Below, piece after piece: positions 53,852 to 64,000 of a DNA stretch of 64,000 nucleotides. How positions within the stretch are numbered: the first letter of the stretch is position 1; every line of letters begins with the position of its first letter. The stretch is taken from contig NC_052507.1 in the NCBI RefSeq assembly GCF_014356525.2, positions 8,886,398 to 8,950,397 on the forward strand, written 5' to 3'. The translations under genes and the position numbers were made by a program. The notes under the pieces were generated by a model. The model saw nothing but the letters and a program-made list of their open reading frames with translations, was not told where the DNA came from and did not search any database. The stretch is from Nilaparvata lugens (taxonomy: Eukaryota > Arthropoda > Insecta > Hemiptera > Delphacidae).

Positions 53852-53989
53852 AAAATATAGTGGAAGATGAGGATTGAGATAGAAATTAGAACAGAGTGAG
53901 TTTATTTATTCATATATGTTACAATATTTAAAGAGGTGGTAATAGATAGAGAGAGATATATATAGAGATACAGAATGAAGATAGAAATT

Positions 53990-54195
53990 GGATTAGATTA
54001 GGTTTTTCATTTATGTTTGTTACAATAGTTACTGGCTTATACACTAACATACATTAAATGACGGTAATACTAATTTTCAACGAATTTTACAAAGTATAAA
54101 AATAAATCAATGAGAATAAAGATTGAATGCAATTAGAATAACGATATTATAATTGTGATGTAACTTCATAAATTAGCGGTGTTTCAACAAATAAT
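53990..54195 (-). mobile_element. Retroposon 3' end family F2, copy 2
   Basis: Tail complement GGATTAGATTAGG at the left, TTACTGGCTTATACACTAAC, then AGCGGTGTTTCAACAAATAA. It is cut short at 54195 where the 745-bp repeat begins. Confidence 0.85.
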
Positions 54196-54938
54196 TGTTT
54201 CTTCAAATAACCGCTAAGCGGTTCATGTGTGTCCCCAAACCAACTTCTTGTACTACCACCCCTTTGGTTCCGCAACTTTATGTAAAACCGCTTCAAGACA
54301 CCCGTTCAGACGACAGGTCTAGGGACGTAAGAGGACGTCGCCGTCAAGCCAAATTCAACCGGTAAAAGCTCACCGCCAAAAACAAGGTACTGTAACCCCG
54401 ACGATAAAGCAACGTACAAACCAACGAAAGTGCAGTGTAGTGAAACAAAGGTTCATTCGAGAATGTCAATCAAAAGTGGGGATTCAAAATTATTATGAAA
54501 TGGGTTATATGGGGTACTATCGACGAAACTTGGGTTCAACGCGGCTTTCTTTCTAGAGTAATTTTATGTTGAAGTTAATTATTTGTTATTTGATGACTGA
54601 TATTGTTTGGTTTTGGACGTCGTATGCTATCTAAACGGGGATAGTAATGCGCCCCCGAATCAGATGAAGAATGTCAACAAAGTAACATGAAATTGTTGTT
54701 TCTGTTGTTCGATTTTAGTTGCCAACGTTTATGAAACTGTTTGTATTTTCAATTATTTCAAATTGTAGTGATTTTCTATAGTATAAACCTATTAAATCAG
54801 GCATGGCAAGATTAATTGAAGTTTTCTTGACTCTAGCCCGTTCACCTGCATGAATTAGGTATAGACTCAGGTATTTTCTAGATGTGTCGGCCTATTTCTA
54901 AATTCTAAATTTTATTCAAAATTATCTCCTTAGGCACA
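54196..54938 (+). repeat. Left member of a ~745-bp direct repeat pair (LTR-like)
   Basis: Begins TGTTTCTTCAAATAACCGCT and ends CTTAGGCACA. It matches 58612-59356 with about ten small differences. TG/CA ends suit an LTR. It contains no frame of note. Confidence 0.85.
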
Positions 54939-57900
54939 CAACTGCGCCGACTCTGCTGTCTAGAGATATTTAAATCTCTGGAAGTCAAATTTTCTAAAAA
55001 ATTAAATTTTTCATAACTTACTCTAATAATACTAGATCAATTTTTCTGAGTCTATACTTAATAATTCATTCTGTGAACGTGTTAACTGTCAATATTTTAG
55101 GTTTGGAGTTTAATGAATAATTTATTGTTGCTACTCCAATTTTTCTGAAGTTTAAATAATTGTAGATGAAACAGGAAAGTTATTCAGTTATGTTAAACCA
55201 TTAAAATGATAATCTTTTGAAGTGCTTAAAGATAAAGTCAGGAAACTTGAGTTGAAAGGATTCTGAAACTTCATATAGAAGTTGATCATTGAGAAATTAA
55301 AGGTTTAACGTTAGAATAAAAATGAGTAGAAGAAACTAGGATATGTGAGAAACAACTGATTCTAAGTGCTGAATAAATTTTTTGCCTTCTGTAATTCCGT
55401 GAATGATGATAGAAATTATTGTAATGTCAACGTACGTATTCTGGTCTCACGTCTGGTAGTTGAATATCATTATAGTAGTAGTGAAAGTGAATATTGAGAT
55501 TTTTAAGGTCAACCCAAGTAAATTAGGAAAATTCGGAAATTATTATGGGAGAATGTTTGAGGAAAATAGGAAATTTTTTTTGATAAGTTTAAGTAGATCG
55601 AAGGTAATCAGAGAATAAATAGGAAACTGTTTTATTAGTTATTGTTGATAGGTAGTTTTGAAAAGTTGATGAGTAGTTTTGGCCTTGAGATGTTTAAACT
55701 AAATAATTAGATATTGTAGATTAAAGTTGAAACGATGATCAAATCCTTGGGAATTTGTATGAAAATAAGTTGATTGAGATGAGGTTGTTAAGTCCCTTTA
55801 TCAGTAATGCTTATTCTCGAAAAGGTGAATCAGTTTATTATTGGAAATATTTTTTTTTAGGTGTGATTTTTGCGGTAGGCATGCGTAGTGATAATGTAAA
55901 GATCCGTTGTGTTGATGACGTTTCCTGTAGACTGTGGGGAGTCTTCGTAGCGATTGTAAGGAAAACAATCAGCGTAATGCAGTTTAGGGAAGCCCAGTCA
56001 AAAGGTTCGTTAATGTTTGGTAGGAAAGTCAGCCGCAAAAACACAAGTAATAATTGGTAAAAAAAGGGGGTATTATTGAGTTTATAGTTGCTTAGAAATT
56101 TGGTATGGTAACGAAAATTGAAAGTTTTAGACAATGAATATTTAAAGTGATTAGTTAAGGTATACAAATAAAATAACAGAGAAACTTTTTCGAGTACCTA
56201 GGTAATGTTAAAATGGTTATCAGTGAAAGTAGAAATAAATATTGGAACATTACTTAACGGGTTAAATTGAAATAAAATTAACAGTGAAATTCTTCTAGTT
56301 GAATTTGAAATGAAAAGAGAAAATCTCTTGAGTTAAGCATGAGTTTAAATTATTCTGTAGTTGAGAGTTGAAAGGTTGATTAAAAAGTTAATTGGGGATA
56401 TGAAAGTAGAAAATATGTAGGAAAATTCGTGTCAAAAAGGAAATAGAATTTTTGTTGGGAAAATTAAATTGAGGTAATTGACAGTAGTAGGACCCTTTAG
56501 AGATAAGTAGTCAAAAAGAATTAATAAATAAAAAAAAATAGGAAAATCTTTAATGAAATGATAAATTTTTTAATGATGAATAGTAAAATTGCAATCAAGT
56601 TTTCCATGTGAATAAGTTGAGATATTTTGAGATCTAGTAGAGTAATTGAAAAGTACTACAGCGCATGAGAAAGGGAGCAGAGTTGGTAAACACCATAAAA
56701 TGCCGGAAACTCCAATACCTCGGACATATAATGAGGAACACAGAGAGGTACGGGCTACTCCAAGAGATCCTTCAAGGCAAGATAAACAGCAAGAGAAAAC
56801 CGGGTCGAAGAAGAATATCTTGGTTGGCGAATCTGAGGAAGTGGTTCGGTAAAACATCAGTAGAACTCTTCCGAATCGCAACCAACAAAATCAAGATAGC
56901 CATGCTGATAGCCAACATCCGGAACGGATAGGCACTTAGAGAAGAAGAAGAAGAGTAATTGAAACTAGTTGGATATGAAATTTATTGTTGACAAATAATT
57001 ATGTGAGGCTCCAGTAAGGTTGAAAATGTCAGTGAACTTGAGAATCAGTAATAGTGTATTAGTAGCCTATTAATGTGTTAGTATATTGGTAAATTTTCAT
57101 AATGTTGATAATCCGAAGTCAAGCATTAGCAGTCCTAAGCTAGTTGATCGAGCTGGATTTTCATGCTATTAAATCATGCCTTGAGAATTACTCTTCCAGT
57201 GTTTAGAGAAAATGTCACGTACTTTGAGTTTGCGATAAATAATAGCCTGGCACTCGATCATAGTTTTGTTTTGACTAGCGTTCTGTGGTAGAGGTTTCCT
57301 ACTAGAATATTATAATGAAAAGTGCTTTTTTCTCATGAATGTGGAATGCAAAATCGCGCTTGTGTCATATAGCTCTTGCGTTGATCTAATAATGCAATTT
57401 CAATCATTGTTATCTTTGAATCGTAGTCGATGTAGAATAGTATTACCTACTGAATTGCTTTATATTGTTAAAAATATGTTGCACTCTCAACTCTACAGTA
57501 ATGATAGTTAGATTTCAATACATTCAGCAGAGTAAAAAAGTTTCATCCTTTACTATTATGATCAAACGTACTTCATATTTTACAACAGCAGAGTAACATA
57601 GAACCAATTAAAACTATGAAGTCTTTTAAATGTTTTCCCTTGTTAGATTTTGCCAAGAAAATAACCAGGGACTCAATAAAGGGATTGAATTATTCAAGAT
57701 TATTATACTCGGTCCATCTTTAGTGCCTACTTAAAAAGTGGACACGCCCATATTGTTTTGTCCTGACTCTTGCCACAGTTTTAAAGACTCTTGCCACAAA
57801 TCTCAATTAGTTATACATTTTGCTGAATTTCGGAATGATTAAAGAGATTTCTTTTGAAGAGGGCCCGCTTCAAATTGGATCCTACTATCAATCCAGAAAT

Positions 57901-58611
57901 TCGACTCTCCAAATCATACAGAATGCCTCTATGGTAACATATCCTGATTAGATTTCTTTTTGCGTGTTTCACACCGGAAGGAAGGGGAGTGTGCCGGGCA
58001 CTCTCTTTAATTCAGGCCTTTTCCCAAGTTATAATAGTAAATTTAATACGCAATAGACTAGAGCCATTATTGTAAGTGAGTTAGCGAAATAATTATTTTC
58101 TCTCTCTATTATGAACGGCCATGACTTCGAGTTTCCCATGATAGATATTTAAAAATTGTGGCTCCGAGTCGTCGAGGAATGTAGATTATGGAATTATCTC
58201 TAAAACTTAGCCTTCTTGTCGCGACATAAAATGCGATAAGTTGGAAAACAGCAAGCATTGAAATTATAACAAACTACCGATTTTGCAGTTACTATTTGGT
58301 CCAAAGGCTGTAGAAGCCACGCGACGATTGGTCAAATTGATTCCATTCGCCCAATAGGAGACCTGTTTCTAAATACAGTAGTGGGGATTCCCGAGTCGAG
58401 AGACCAGATTACGTTCCGGAGGACACTTTGCTAGGAGCACTACGAGAGTAAAGATGTAGTCATTATGTTTCGCCCTTTTTGGGCAAGTTTATGAGTTTAT
58501 ATCATTTTTAGTTAATGTAGGAGCTAGTTTTATTTTTATTAAAGTTTAAATTTTCTAGTAGTGCCATGTCCTGAAAAGTTTAATTGTGTTTCTTCATCAT
58601 GTACGAATAAT
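54939..58611 (+). other. 3.7-kb interior between the direct repeats, no gag-pol
   Basis: AT-rich. The longest frames (55755-56060 and one opposite) have no recognisable domain. A LINE fragment lies at 56650-56955. No clear primer-binding site follows the left repeat, and no polypurine tract precedes the right one. It could be a large non-autonomous LTR element or simply DNA between duplicated segments. Confidence 0.4.
56650..56955 (+). pseudogene. Non-LTR retrotransposon C-terminal end with (GAA)n tail
   Basis: The frame from 56665 reads MRKGAELVNTIKCRKLQYLG, HIMRNTERYGLLQEILQGKI, KRKPGRRRISWLANLRKWFG and ANIRNG, then stops. KLQYLGHIMR and GRRRISWLANLR are the usual C-terminal landmarks of one insect LINE group. 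A GAAGAAGAAGAAG tail follows (56942-56954). The copy is 5'-truncated and its remaining frame is intact. Confidence 0.85.
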
Positions 58612-59356
58612 TGTTTCTTCAAATAACCGCTAAGCGGTTCATGTGTGTCCCCAAACCAACTTCTTGTACTACCACCCCTTTGGTTCCGCAACTTTATGTA
58701 AAACCGCTTCAAGACACCCGTTCAGACGACAGGTCTAGGGACGTAAGAGGACGTCGCCGTCAAGCCAAATTCAACCGGTAAAAGCTCACCGCCAAAAACA
58801 AGGTACTGTAACCCCGACGATAAAGCAACGTACAAACCAACGAAAGTGCAGTGTAGTGAAACAAAGGTTCATTCGAGAATGTCAATCAAAAGTGGGGATT
58901 CAAAATTATTATGAAATGGGTTATATGGGTTACTATCGACGAAACTTGGGTTCAACGGGCTTTTCTTTCTAGAGTAATTTTATGTTGAAGTTAATTATTT
59001 GTTATTTGATGACTGATATTGTTTGGTTTTGTGACGTATTGCTATCTAAACGGGGATAGTAATGCGCCCCCGAATCAGATGAAGAATGTCAACAAAGTAA
59101 CATGAAATTGTTGTTTCTGTTGTTCGATTTTAGTTGCCAACGTTTATTGAAACTGTTTGTATTTTTCAATTATTTCAAATTGTAGTGATTTTCTATAGTA
59201 TAAACCTATTAAATCAGGCATGGCAAGATTAATTGAAGTTTTCTTGACTCTAGCCCCGTTCACCTGCATGAATTAGGTATAGACTCAGGTATTTTCTAGA
59301 TGTGTCGGCCTATTTCTAAATTCTAAATTTTATTCAAAATTATCTCCTTAGGCACA
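58612..59356 (+). repeat. Right member of the ~745-bp direct repeat pair (LTR-like)
   Basis: Partner of 54196-54938. Differences cluster around CGAAACTTGGGTTCAACG and GTTTGGTTTTG and are mostly one-base changes or indels. Confidence 0.85.
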
Positions 59357-59357
59357 C

Positions 59358-60035
59358 TTCTCATCAAAACACGACCGGATTATTAGATTAGCTTAGATAA
59401 GATTCCTTCATTTATGTATGTTACAATATTTACTAGCTTATACACTAACTTACATTAAATGACGGTAATACTAATTTTTCAACGGATTCTACAAAGTATG
59501 AAAATAAATCAATGAGAATAAAGATTGAATGCAATCAGAATAACGATAATATAATATTGTGATAACTTCATAAATCGGCGGTGTTTCAACAAATAATATT
59601 GTCGATTCTCTAAGAATACTATCATAGAGAAACATAGCATAAGTACACTATTGTTTCTAATTGTGTTTATTTATACTTACACTATTGTTTCTCTATGATA
59701 CCATAGAGAAACAATAGCATAAGTAGATATCCCATGGTGTGGGGCGTTTATGTCGCAACTTTTACTCTTATCTCAAGGCGATAGTCCTCGTAGCTCTTTC
59801 CCGTGACGCTGTGTGACGCTGGTAGTCTCTCATATTGTGCCGTTCATACTCTCTCACAGAACATTAAAAATCGACAGTAATCGACAATAATCGGCTTGAG
59901 ATAACAGTAAAAGTTGCGACATAAACGCCCTATAACAAGGGATATCCACTTACACTATTGTTTCTCTATGATACTATCTATAGAGAATTGTCGATTCTCC
60001 ATATACAATAATAACTTTCCCATCAACACACGACT
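59358..60035 (-). mobile_element. Retroposon 3' end family F2, copy 3, interrupted by a MITE
   Basis: Tail complement ATTAGATTAGCTTAGATAAG at 59385, body to ATTGTCGATTCTCTAAGAAT at 59618, then after the MITE AATTGTCGATTCTCCATATA and CATCAACACACGACTGGTTA. The short stretch before the tail (CATCAAAACACGACCGG, 59362-59379) is the 5' part of another F2 copy, apparently the rest of 53990-54195. Confidence 0.8.
59623..59970. mobile_element. MITE family M, copy 5: compound of a mini-unit and a full unit
   Basis: A 75-bp unit made of little more than the two ends (59623-59697), then ATAC, then a normal 269-bp unit (59702-59970). ATACTAT borders the whole compound (59616-59622, 59971-59977), so 7-bp duplication applies to the outer ends. 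Confidence 0.88.
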
Positions 60036-60179
60036 GGTTAATGGGAGTGAACAAACCGGTTGAGTCTCTCAGATATGATAGAATGTACTACCACTATTTT
60101 TCCAAAATTCTATCCGCTATTATTGACGTGAGAAACACAAGATATACAAAATTTAACACTAGATTCAAATTAGTATTGA

Positions 60180-60262
60180 TACTATTAATGAACTTGTTCC
60201 GGTACCCATCTCTTTCTTGGTCTGCCTACATCTCTTTTTCCTGTAGGTCTCTAGTTTTGAAA
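60180..60262 (-). pseudogene. Non-LTR retrotransposon C-terminal fragment
   Basis: The minus strand encodes RPTGKRDVGRPRKRW-like residues closely matching 27136-27200. Only the last ~25 codons remain. Confidence 0.75.
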
Positions 60263-60309
60263 TATTAGGTTTATAGTTTTAAATACTATTATTGTTCAAT
60301 TTATTATTA

Positions 60310-61055
60310 TTTATTCGCCCTATTACCATAGGTAAGGAAAGTATTGCTTTCCAAAAAAAATTTAAGGTACCCTAATTTCATGTTTTCTATACGTTTCAAG
60401 GTCCCCTGAGTCCAAAAACATGATTTTTGGGTGTTGGTCTGTGTGTGTGTGGGTGTGGGTGTGTCTGTGAACACGATAACTCCATTCCTAATTAACCGAT
60501 AAACTTGAAATTTTAAACTTAAGGTACTTATACCATGAGGATACGACAATAAGAAATTCAATGAAATTCAATTCAAAACGGCGGAAAAAATGGCAGATAA
60601 TGGCTAAAAAAACATGTTTTTCACGGTTTTCTCAAAAACAGCTCCAACAATTTTCTTTAAATTTATACCCTAGGTAGCTATTTATAAGCCCTATCAACTG
60701 ACATGGGTCTCATTTCTGAGAAAATTGCTGGAGCTCCGTAATATTCTTGAGAAGAATGAATTTTGTTAACTTTCTTTTACGATTTTCTCAAAAATGACTT
60801 GATCGATTTTTTCAAATTCATACCCTGTATAGTTATTTTTTTGTAAGGAATGTTCTTTATTTGAATTGATTGTAATGCATTGCATTTGTATTGTATAGTT
60901 GAAATGTTTGAACTTTGTGGAAATAAATTTCAATTTTGAATTCAAAAAACTGAAAAAAAATTATCATTTTTATCAATTTCTTAACCCCGCCATAAATTCT
61001 CGTCTAATTTTAAAAAGTTTTTACGATATTCTCTACATGATAAGGAAAGTAGGGC
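60310..61055 (+). mobile_element. Repeat family Y, copy 2
   Basis: CCATAGGTAAGGAAAGTATT, CAAGGTCCCCTGAGTCCAAA, a (TG)n run at 60440-60470 and AACACGATAACTCCATTCCT, parallel to 38171-38870. It is interrupted near 60840-60955 by an AT-rich retroposon-like stretch and resumes with GATAAGGAAAGTAGGGC near 61040. Confidence 0.75.
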
Positions 61056-61264
61056 AAGTAAGAAAATAACAAGTAACAAAATCAAGTTAAAGTAAAACAA
61101 GATGAATATCAAACCACAAGATACAGGCACGACTGTTGTCTTATGGGAGTTTAGGAGTTTGATTTTGGAGTTCCTGATTTCCCCAATGTAGAACGTGCAA
61201 TAAAAGTACACAATATTATACCTATATATCCACTTACAACGTGCCTTGAAAGTATTCAATATAT

Positions 61265-61600
61265 ACCTATATATATATTCACCTCTAACACAGCAAGAAT
61301 TTGAAATGAAAGTACGTTATCCATACCTATATATTTACTCACAGTATAGCAAGAATCTGAGATAGAATACTGAGAAAAAATGCATATCTATCTCGTATAT
61401 ATTCATTCATAGTATAGCTGGAATTTGAGATAAAAGTACATGATCCATACCTATATATTCACTCACTATATAACAAGAGTCTGAGATAGAGTATACTGAG
61501 ATAGAAGGCATTTATGTATATATTCATTCAAAATATAGCTGGAATTTAGGATAATCCTGATTTATAGATATACTCATGGTATAGCAAGAATTTGAGATAA
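61265..61600 (+). repeat. Degenerate tandem array, alternating 56 and 65-68 bp units
   Basis: TATAGCAAGAAT or TATAGCTGGAATTTGAGATA landmarks at 61291, 61347, 61415, 61471, 61536 and 61582, each preceded by CTATATATTCACTCA-like sequence. The two landmark types alternate, so the repeat period is about 122 bp. Confidence 0.82.
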
Positions 61601-62179
61601 TACTGATGTAGTCAAGTTCCTTAGGGTGGTGTTCTGGTGGGGGGGTGGTGGTGGAAAGGGGCGGTAGAGGGAGGATTGGGAGAATATCAGTAAATATTTG
61701 ATAGCTTCAGTAGCTCTTACTTTCAGACCTTCTAGTTTTGCCAACACGTAAGTGAAGTCAGAGTTGATTTTGCTGTTTTGTTGCTGATGAGAACGAGCTT
61801 GTGATGTGGGATGAGTTGGTGTTATATGGGTTATCATGATTTTGTGGGAGGTTCGAGGTTATTCATGTTGTTCTTGATGAAGAAAAAATGTATAGGATAA
61901 TGTTTGTAGAGTTGAAACTATGCAACAATTATTTTGTTCCTCAATCATTGACCGAATTCTATATACTGAGATTTGGAATATTGTGTCGATTGAGATTCAT
62001 GAATGCAAAATGTGTTTTGTTCAATTATAATTGTTATATTTAACAGAATGTAACTAGGGACACTTGAAGGTCTTTCCATTCATACAAAACTGAAACACTA
62101 AGGCAGTTCTAAGATCGCAAGCAATTTATTGCAGTGAAACTCTTTTCAATATTGAAGGAAATGGAATTAAAGAAACTAT
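61601..62179. other. No gene; short G-rich run
   Basis: GGTGGGGGGGTGGTGGTGG at about 61637-61655 with further GGG runs to 61680 could form a G-quadruplex. The rest is unremarkable. Confidence 0.5.
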
Positions 62180-62582
62180 AATAAGAGTTGAAAGACGGAT
62201 TCTTAGAGCCTGCATGAACAAAAAAAATTGTATTAGACAACCAGTTCAGACTCCTTCCAAGAGAACAGATTCATAAATAAATATAACCAATAACTGACGC
62301 AATGCGCAAAAAGAGAATTTCTTTCTTTGGACATACCTGTATTCTTGGAACCACGGCGAATTGATTGTTAAGAAGACTTATTGGAAAATTCATGAGTGCG
62401 AAAACAGACAGAACACAACTTCTTGGCTTGTGGAAATAGAAGAAGACATATCGGAACTAAATTTAGCCATTGCCATTACTGGCAGGAAAAGGATCTTATC
62501 AATAAAAACAATTAAAAGAAGGCAACAGGTTTGCTCAGATGAATTGAGAAAAGGAAGATCTGACAGAATGAAAAGGTACTGA
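62180..62582 (+). pseudogene. Non-LTR retrotransposon C-terminal fragment, decayed
   Basis: Broken frames give VERRILRACM, MRKKRISFFGHTCILGT and KKTYWKIHECENRQNTTSWL then VEIEEDISELNLAI, in the order seen in RT C-termini (RRILRK, MRKRRLQFFGH, WFTEVKKDLEEL-type blocks). There is a stop near 62266 and at least one frameshift. Different LINE group from those at 27136 and 56665. Confidence 0.7.
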
Positions 62583-63879
62583 GAAGGAAGGAAGAGAATC
62601 AAAGCGAATAAACAGAGAAAGAGGACTAACCAGAGACTACAGTGATCCTATGTGGTCATGAAAAAATTTTAGGTTATTTATTTTCTATATTTAAATTATT
62701 ATGCAAGCTATGATTTCGAATGAAGATAAAGGCTTTCACTTTTCAAAAGCTGAAATGTATGATTTATCTATCCATTGACTTGTAGAAAGTTTCAGTTTCA
62801 AATAGAACAGCTCAATTTAATCTTTATAGTTGTATACAGCAAGTAAGTTTGAACTGAGCTGTAGTATTTGACATCGTACGTCTCCTGACATACTGACATA
62901 ACTTTCGTTTACATTCGTTCATTAATTAATGTTACTGATGTAACTAATGTAAATTATCTAATATTTACTTTTGTTCTATTGGGCTGAAATACGGAAGCTT
63001 CGCCTACTGTGGGCGTGTCTTGTCTCGGCCAATGGCAGACTTCAACTTTGATAGGTCAACCAATTATACAGCCTCAAGAGAAATATTTCTATCCAGCTCA
63101 ATATTTTGATATTTCCAGTTCACTTACAATTAATTTGTGATGTAGCTCGTACTATACATTATGTTTCCTTTTGTAGCCTGATATCTTCATCTCACAATTT
63201 GTATCAAACATCTCGCATCCAAATCTACATTTGTATCAAGATTTTACATCGTATCAATTTGTATCTATCTATGAATCAGCCACCAGTTTTTAATCACCTC
63301 CCATCAATAACTAATTAATAACTTTAACCACTATTGGTACTCTGTTTGCCATTTATACTTAGTGCAGTACATTGGTGGTATCACCTTCCCCTTTTCCAAC
63401 CAGAATAGCCTAATTCTCCCAGATAATAACCTAATAACCAGAGTTGCAATATTCTCAAGTAAGACTAATTCTTAGCTGTCAACATCACCTTGCAAATAAC
63501 ATCGACTCTTCATATTCAACTCATGCTGACAATTCCAAATGAATCTCATCATAATCCGCTCTTATGAGCTGGGCGACAAAAGCTAATTTTCTCATTGGTT
63601 GTTGCCATTAGCGTTATTAGCAGAATGCAACTAGTCATCATAGTGACAAGATTCACTCCAAACAGTCAGTATTTGATATATGAATGACATCGATGCTTCC
63701 CATTCAGAAGTTTGGACTGAATCTCTTCACTATAATCCCTCTGAGGTGCACCGGTTGCAATCAATTAGTGTCCGTTTTAATTGCAATAATTCCGTGCAAC
63801 TTGTTACAGACTATCCGAACTATCCACTTCAATTTTCTGTTAGCATCACGAACAAGTTGCATCAATGCTTCAATACTGA
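62583..63879. other. No gene recognised
   Basis: AT-rich, unique in the window. Short frames at 63106 and 63680 have no signature, splice context or repeat partner. Confidence 0.35.
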
Positions 63880-64000
63880 TGTGTAATATGTGAAATTTGT
63901 TGCATAATTAGCTGCTATACTGTATTTTATTGTAAATTCGCATATAAACCAGAATATATTGTAACTTACTTGAATAAATAATTCTAAATTCTTGAAATTA
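63880..64000 (+). mobile_element. Retroposon 3' end related to F1/F2, reaching the window edge
   Basis: CATATAAACCAGAATATATTGTAACTTACTTGAATAAATA with an ATTCTAA tail matches the pre-tail segment of families F1 and F2 (GTGTATAAGCCAGTAAATAT). Confidence 0.6.

Noticed and set aside
55755..56060. 101-codon frame between the 745-bp repeats as a possible gag
   Set aside because: No zinc knuckle, no capsid-like motif, and an opposite-strand frame of similar length overlaps it.

Overview
This window looks like repeat-dense, AT-rich DNA from an animal nuclear genome, almost certainly an insect. The signs are Helitron, mariner, hAT, Ty3/gypsy and non-LTR debris, tRNA-derived SINEs, an arthropod-type initiator context and very long microsatellites. 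The style of these repeats reminds me of a delphacid planthopper (Hemiptera), but that is an impression from memory, not something the sequence proves. There is no operon-like or compact coding structure. Nearly all long open frames are purine or pyrimidine simple repeats read as protein.

Only one plausible host coding exon was found: a signal-peptide first exon at 32751-32883 (+). It has an upstream in-frame stop and ends at a consensus splice donor. It sits behind a GC-richer unique stretch (31012-31390) and a leader carrying an array of 57-58 bp repeats and a 129 bp duplication. A 22-copy, 42-bp minisatellite begins about 100 bp into the inferred intron. The remaining 31 kb to the window end would then be intron.

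Layout. 0-10 kb: truncated Helitron, a mariner relic with a recognisable transposase C-terminus, several MITEs, an end-to-end second-family Helitron (6161-7228), and a 104-bp minisatellite split by an 878 bp TIR element with a 9-bp target duplication. 10-19 kb: retroposon 3' ends, MITEs, purine-rich arrays, a 470 bp foldback, and a degenerate array with unit motif TTGATTGATTCTTGTC interrupted by a ~930 bp palindrome carrying SINE copies. 19-26 kb: nested transposons. One ~180 bp palindromic MITE family is interrupted by a Helitron at one site; at another it is interrupted by a ~1 kb TIR element that itself carries a nearly complete DD41D mariner. A complete Helitron lies at 24930-25768. 26-35 kb: GAA tracts, LINE ends, MITEs with 7-bp or 8-bp target duplications, and the candidate exon. 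35-46 kb: MITEs, LINE ends, a head-to-head SINE pair, pyrimidine and GAA tracts. 46-50 kb: a deleted Ty3/gypsy element inside another repeat, and an inverted repeat around a pogo/Tigger-like MITE. 50-60 kb: a 22-bp array, more MITEs and foldbacks, and a pair of ~745 bp direct repeats 4.4 kb apart enclosing no recognisable gag-pol. 60-64 kb: LINE fragments, a dimeric ~122 bp array, and sequence in which I see nothing.

The elements work together as an insertion stratigraphy rather than as a gene system. Target duplications and interrupted arrays allow the order of events to be read at several places. I found no previously undescribed gene system. The most unusual items are the recurrent head-to-head SINE palindromes, the MITE family with 7-bp duplications, the minisatellite that stays open in frame with the candidate exon, and the paired 745 bp repeats.
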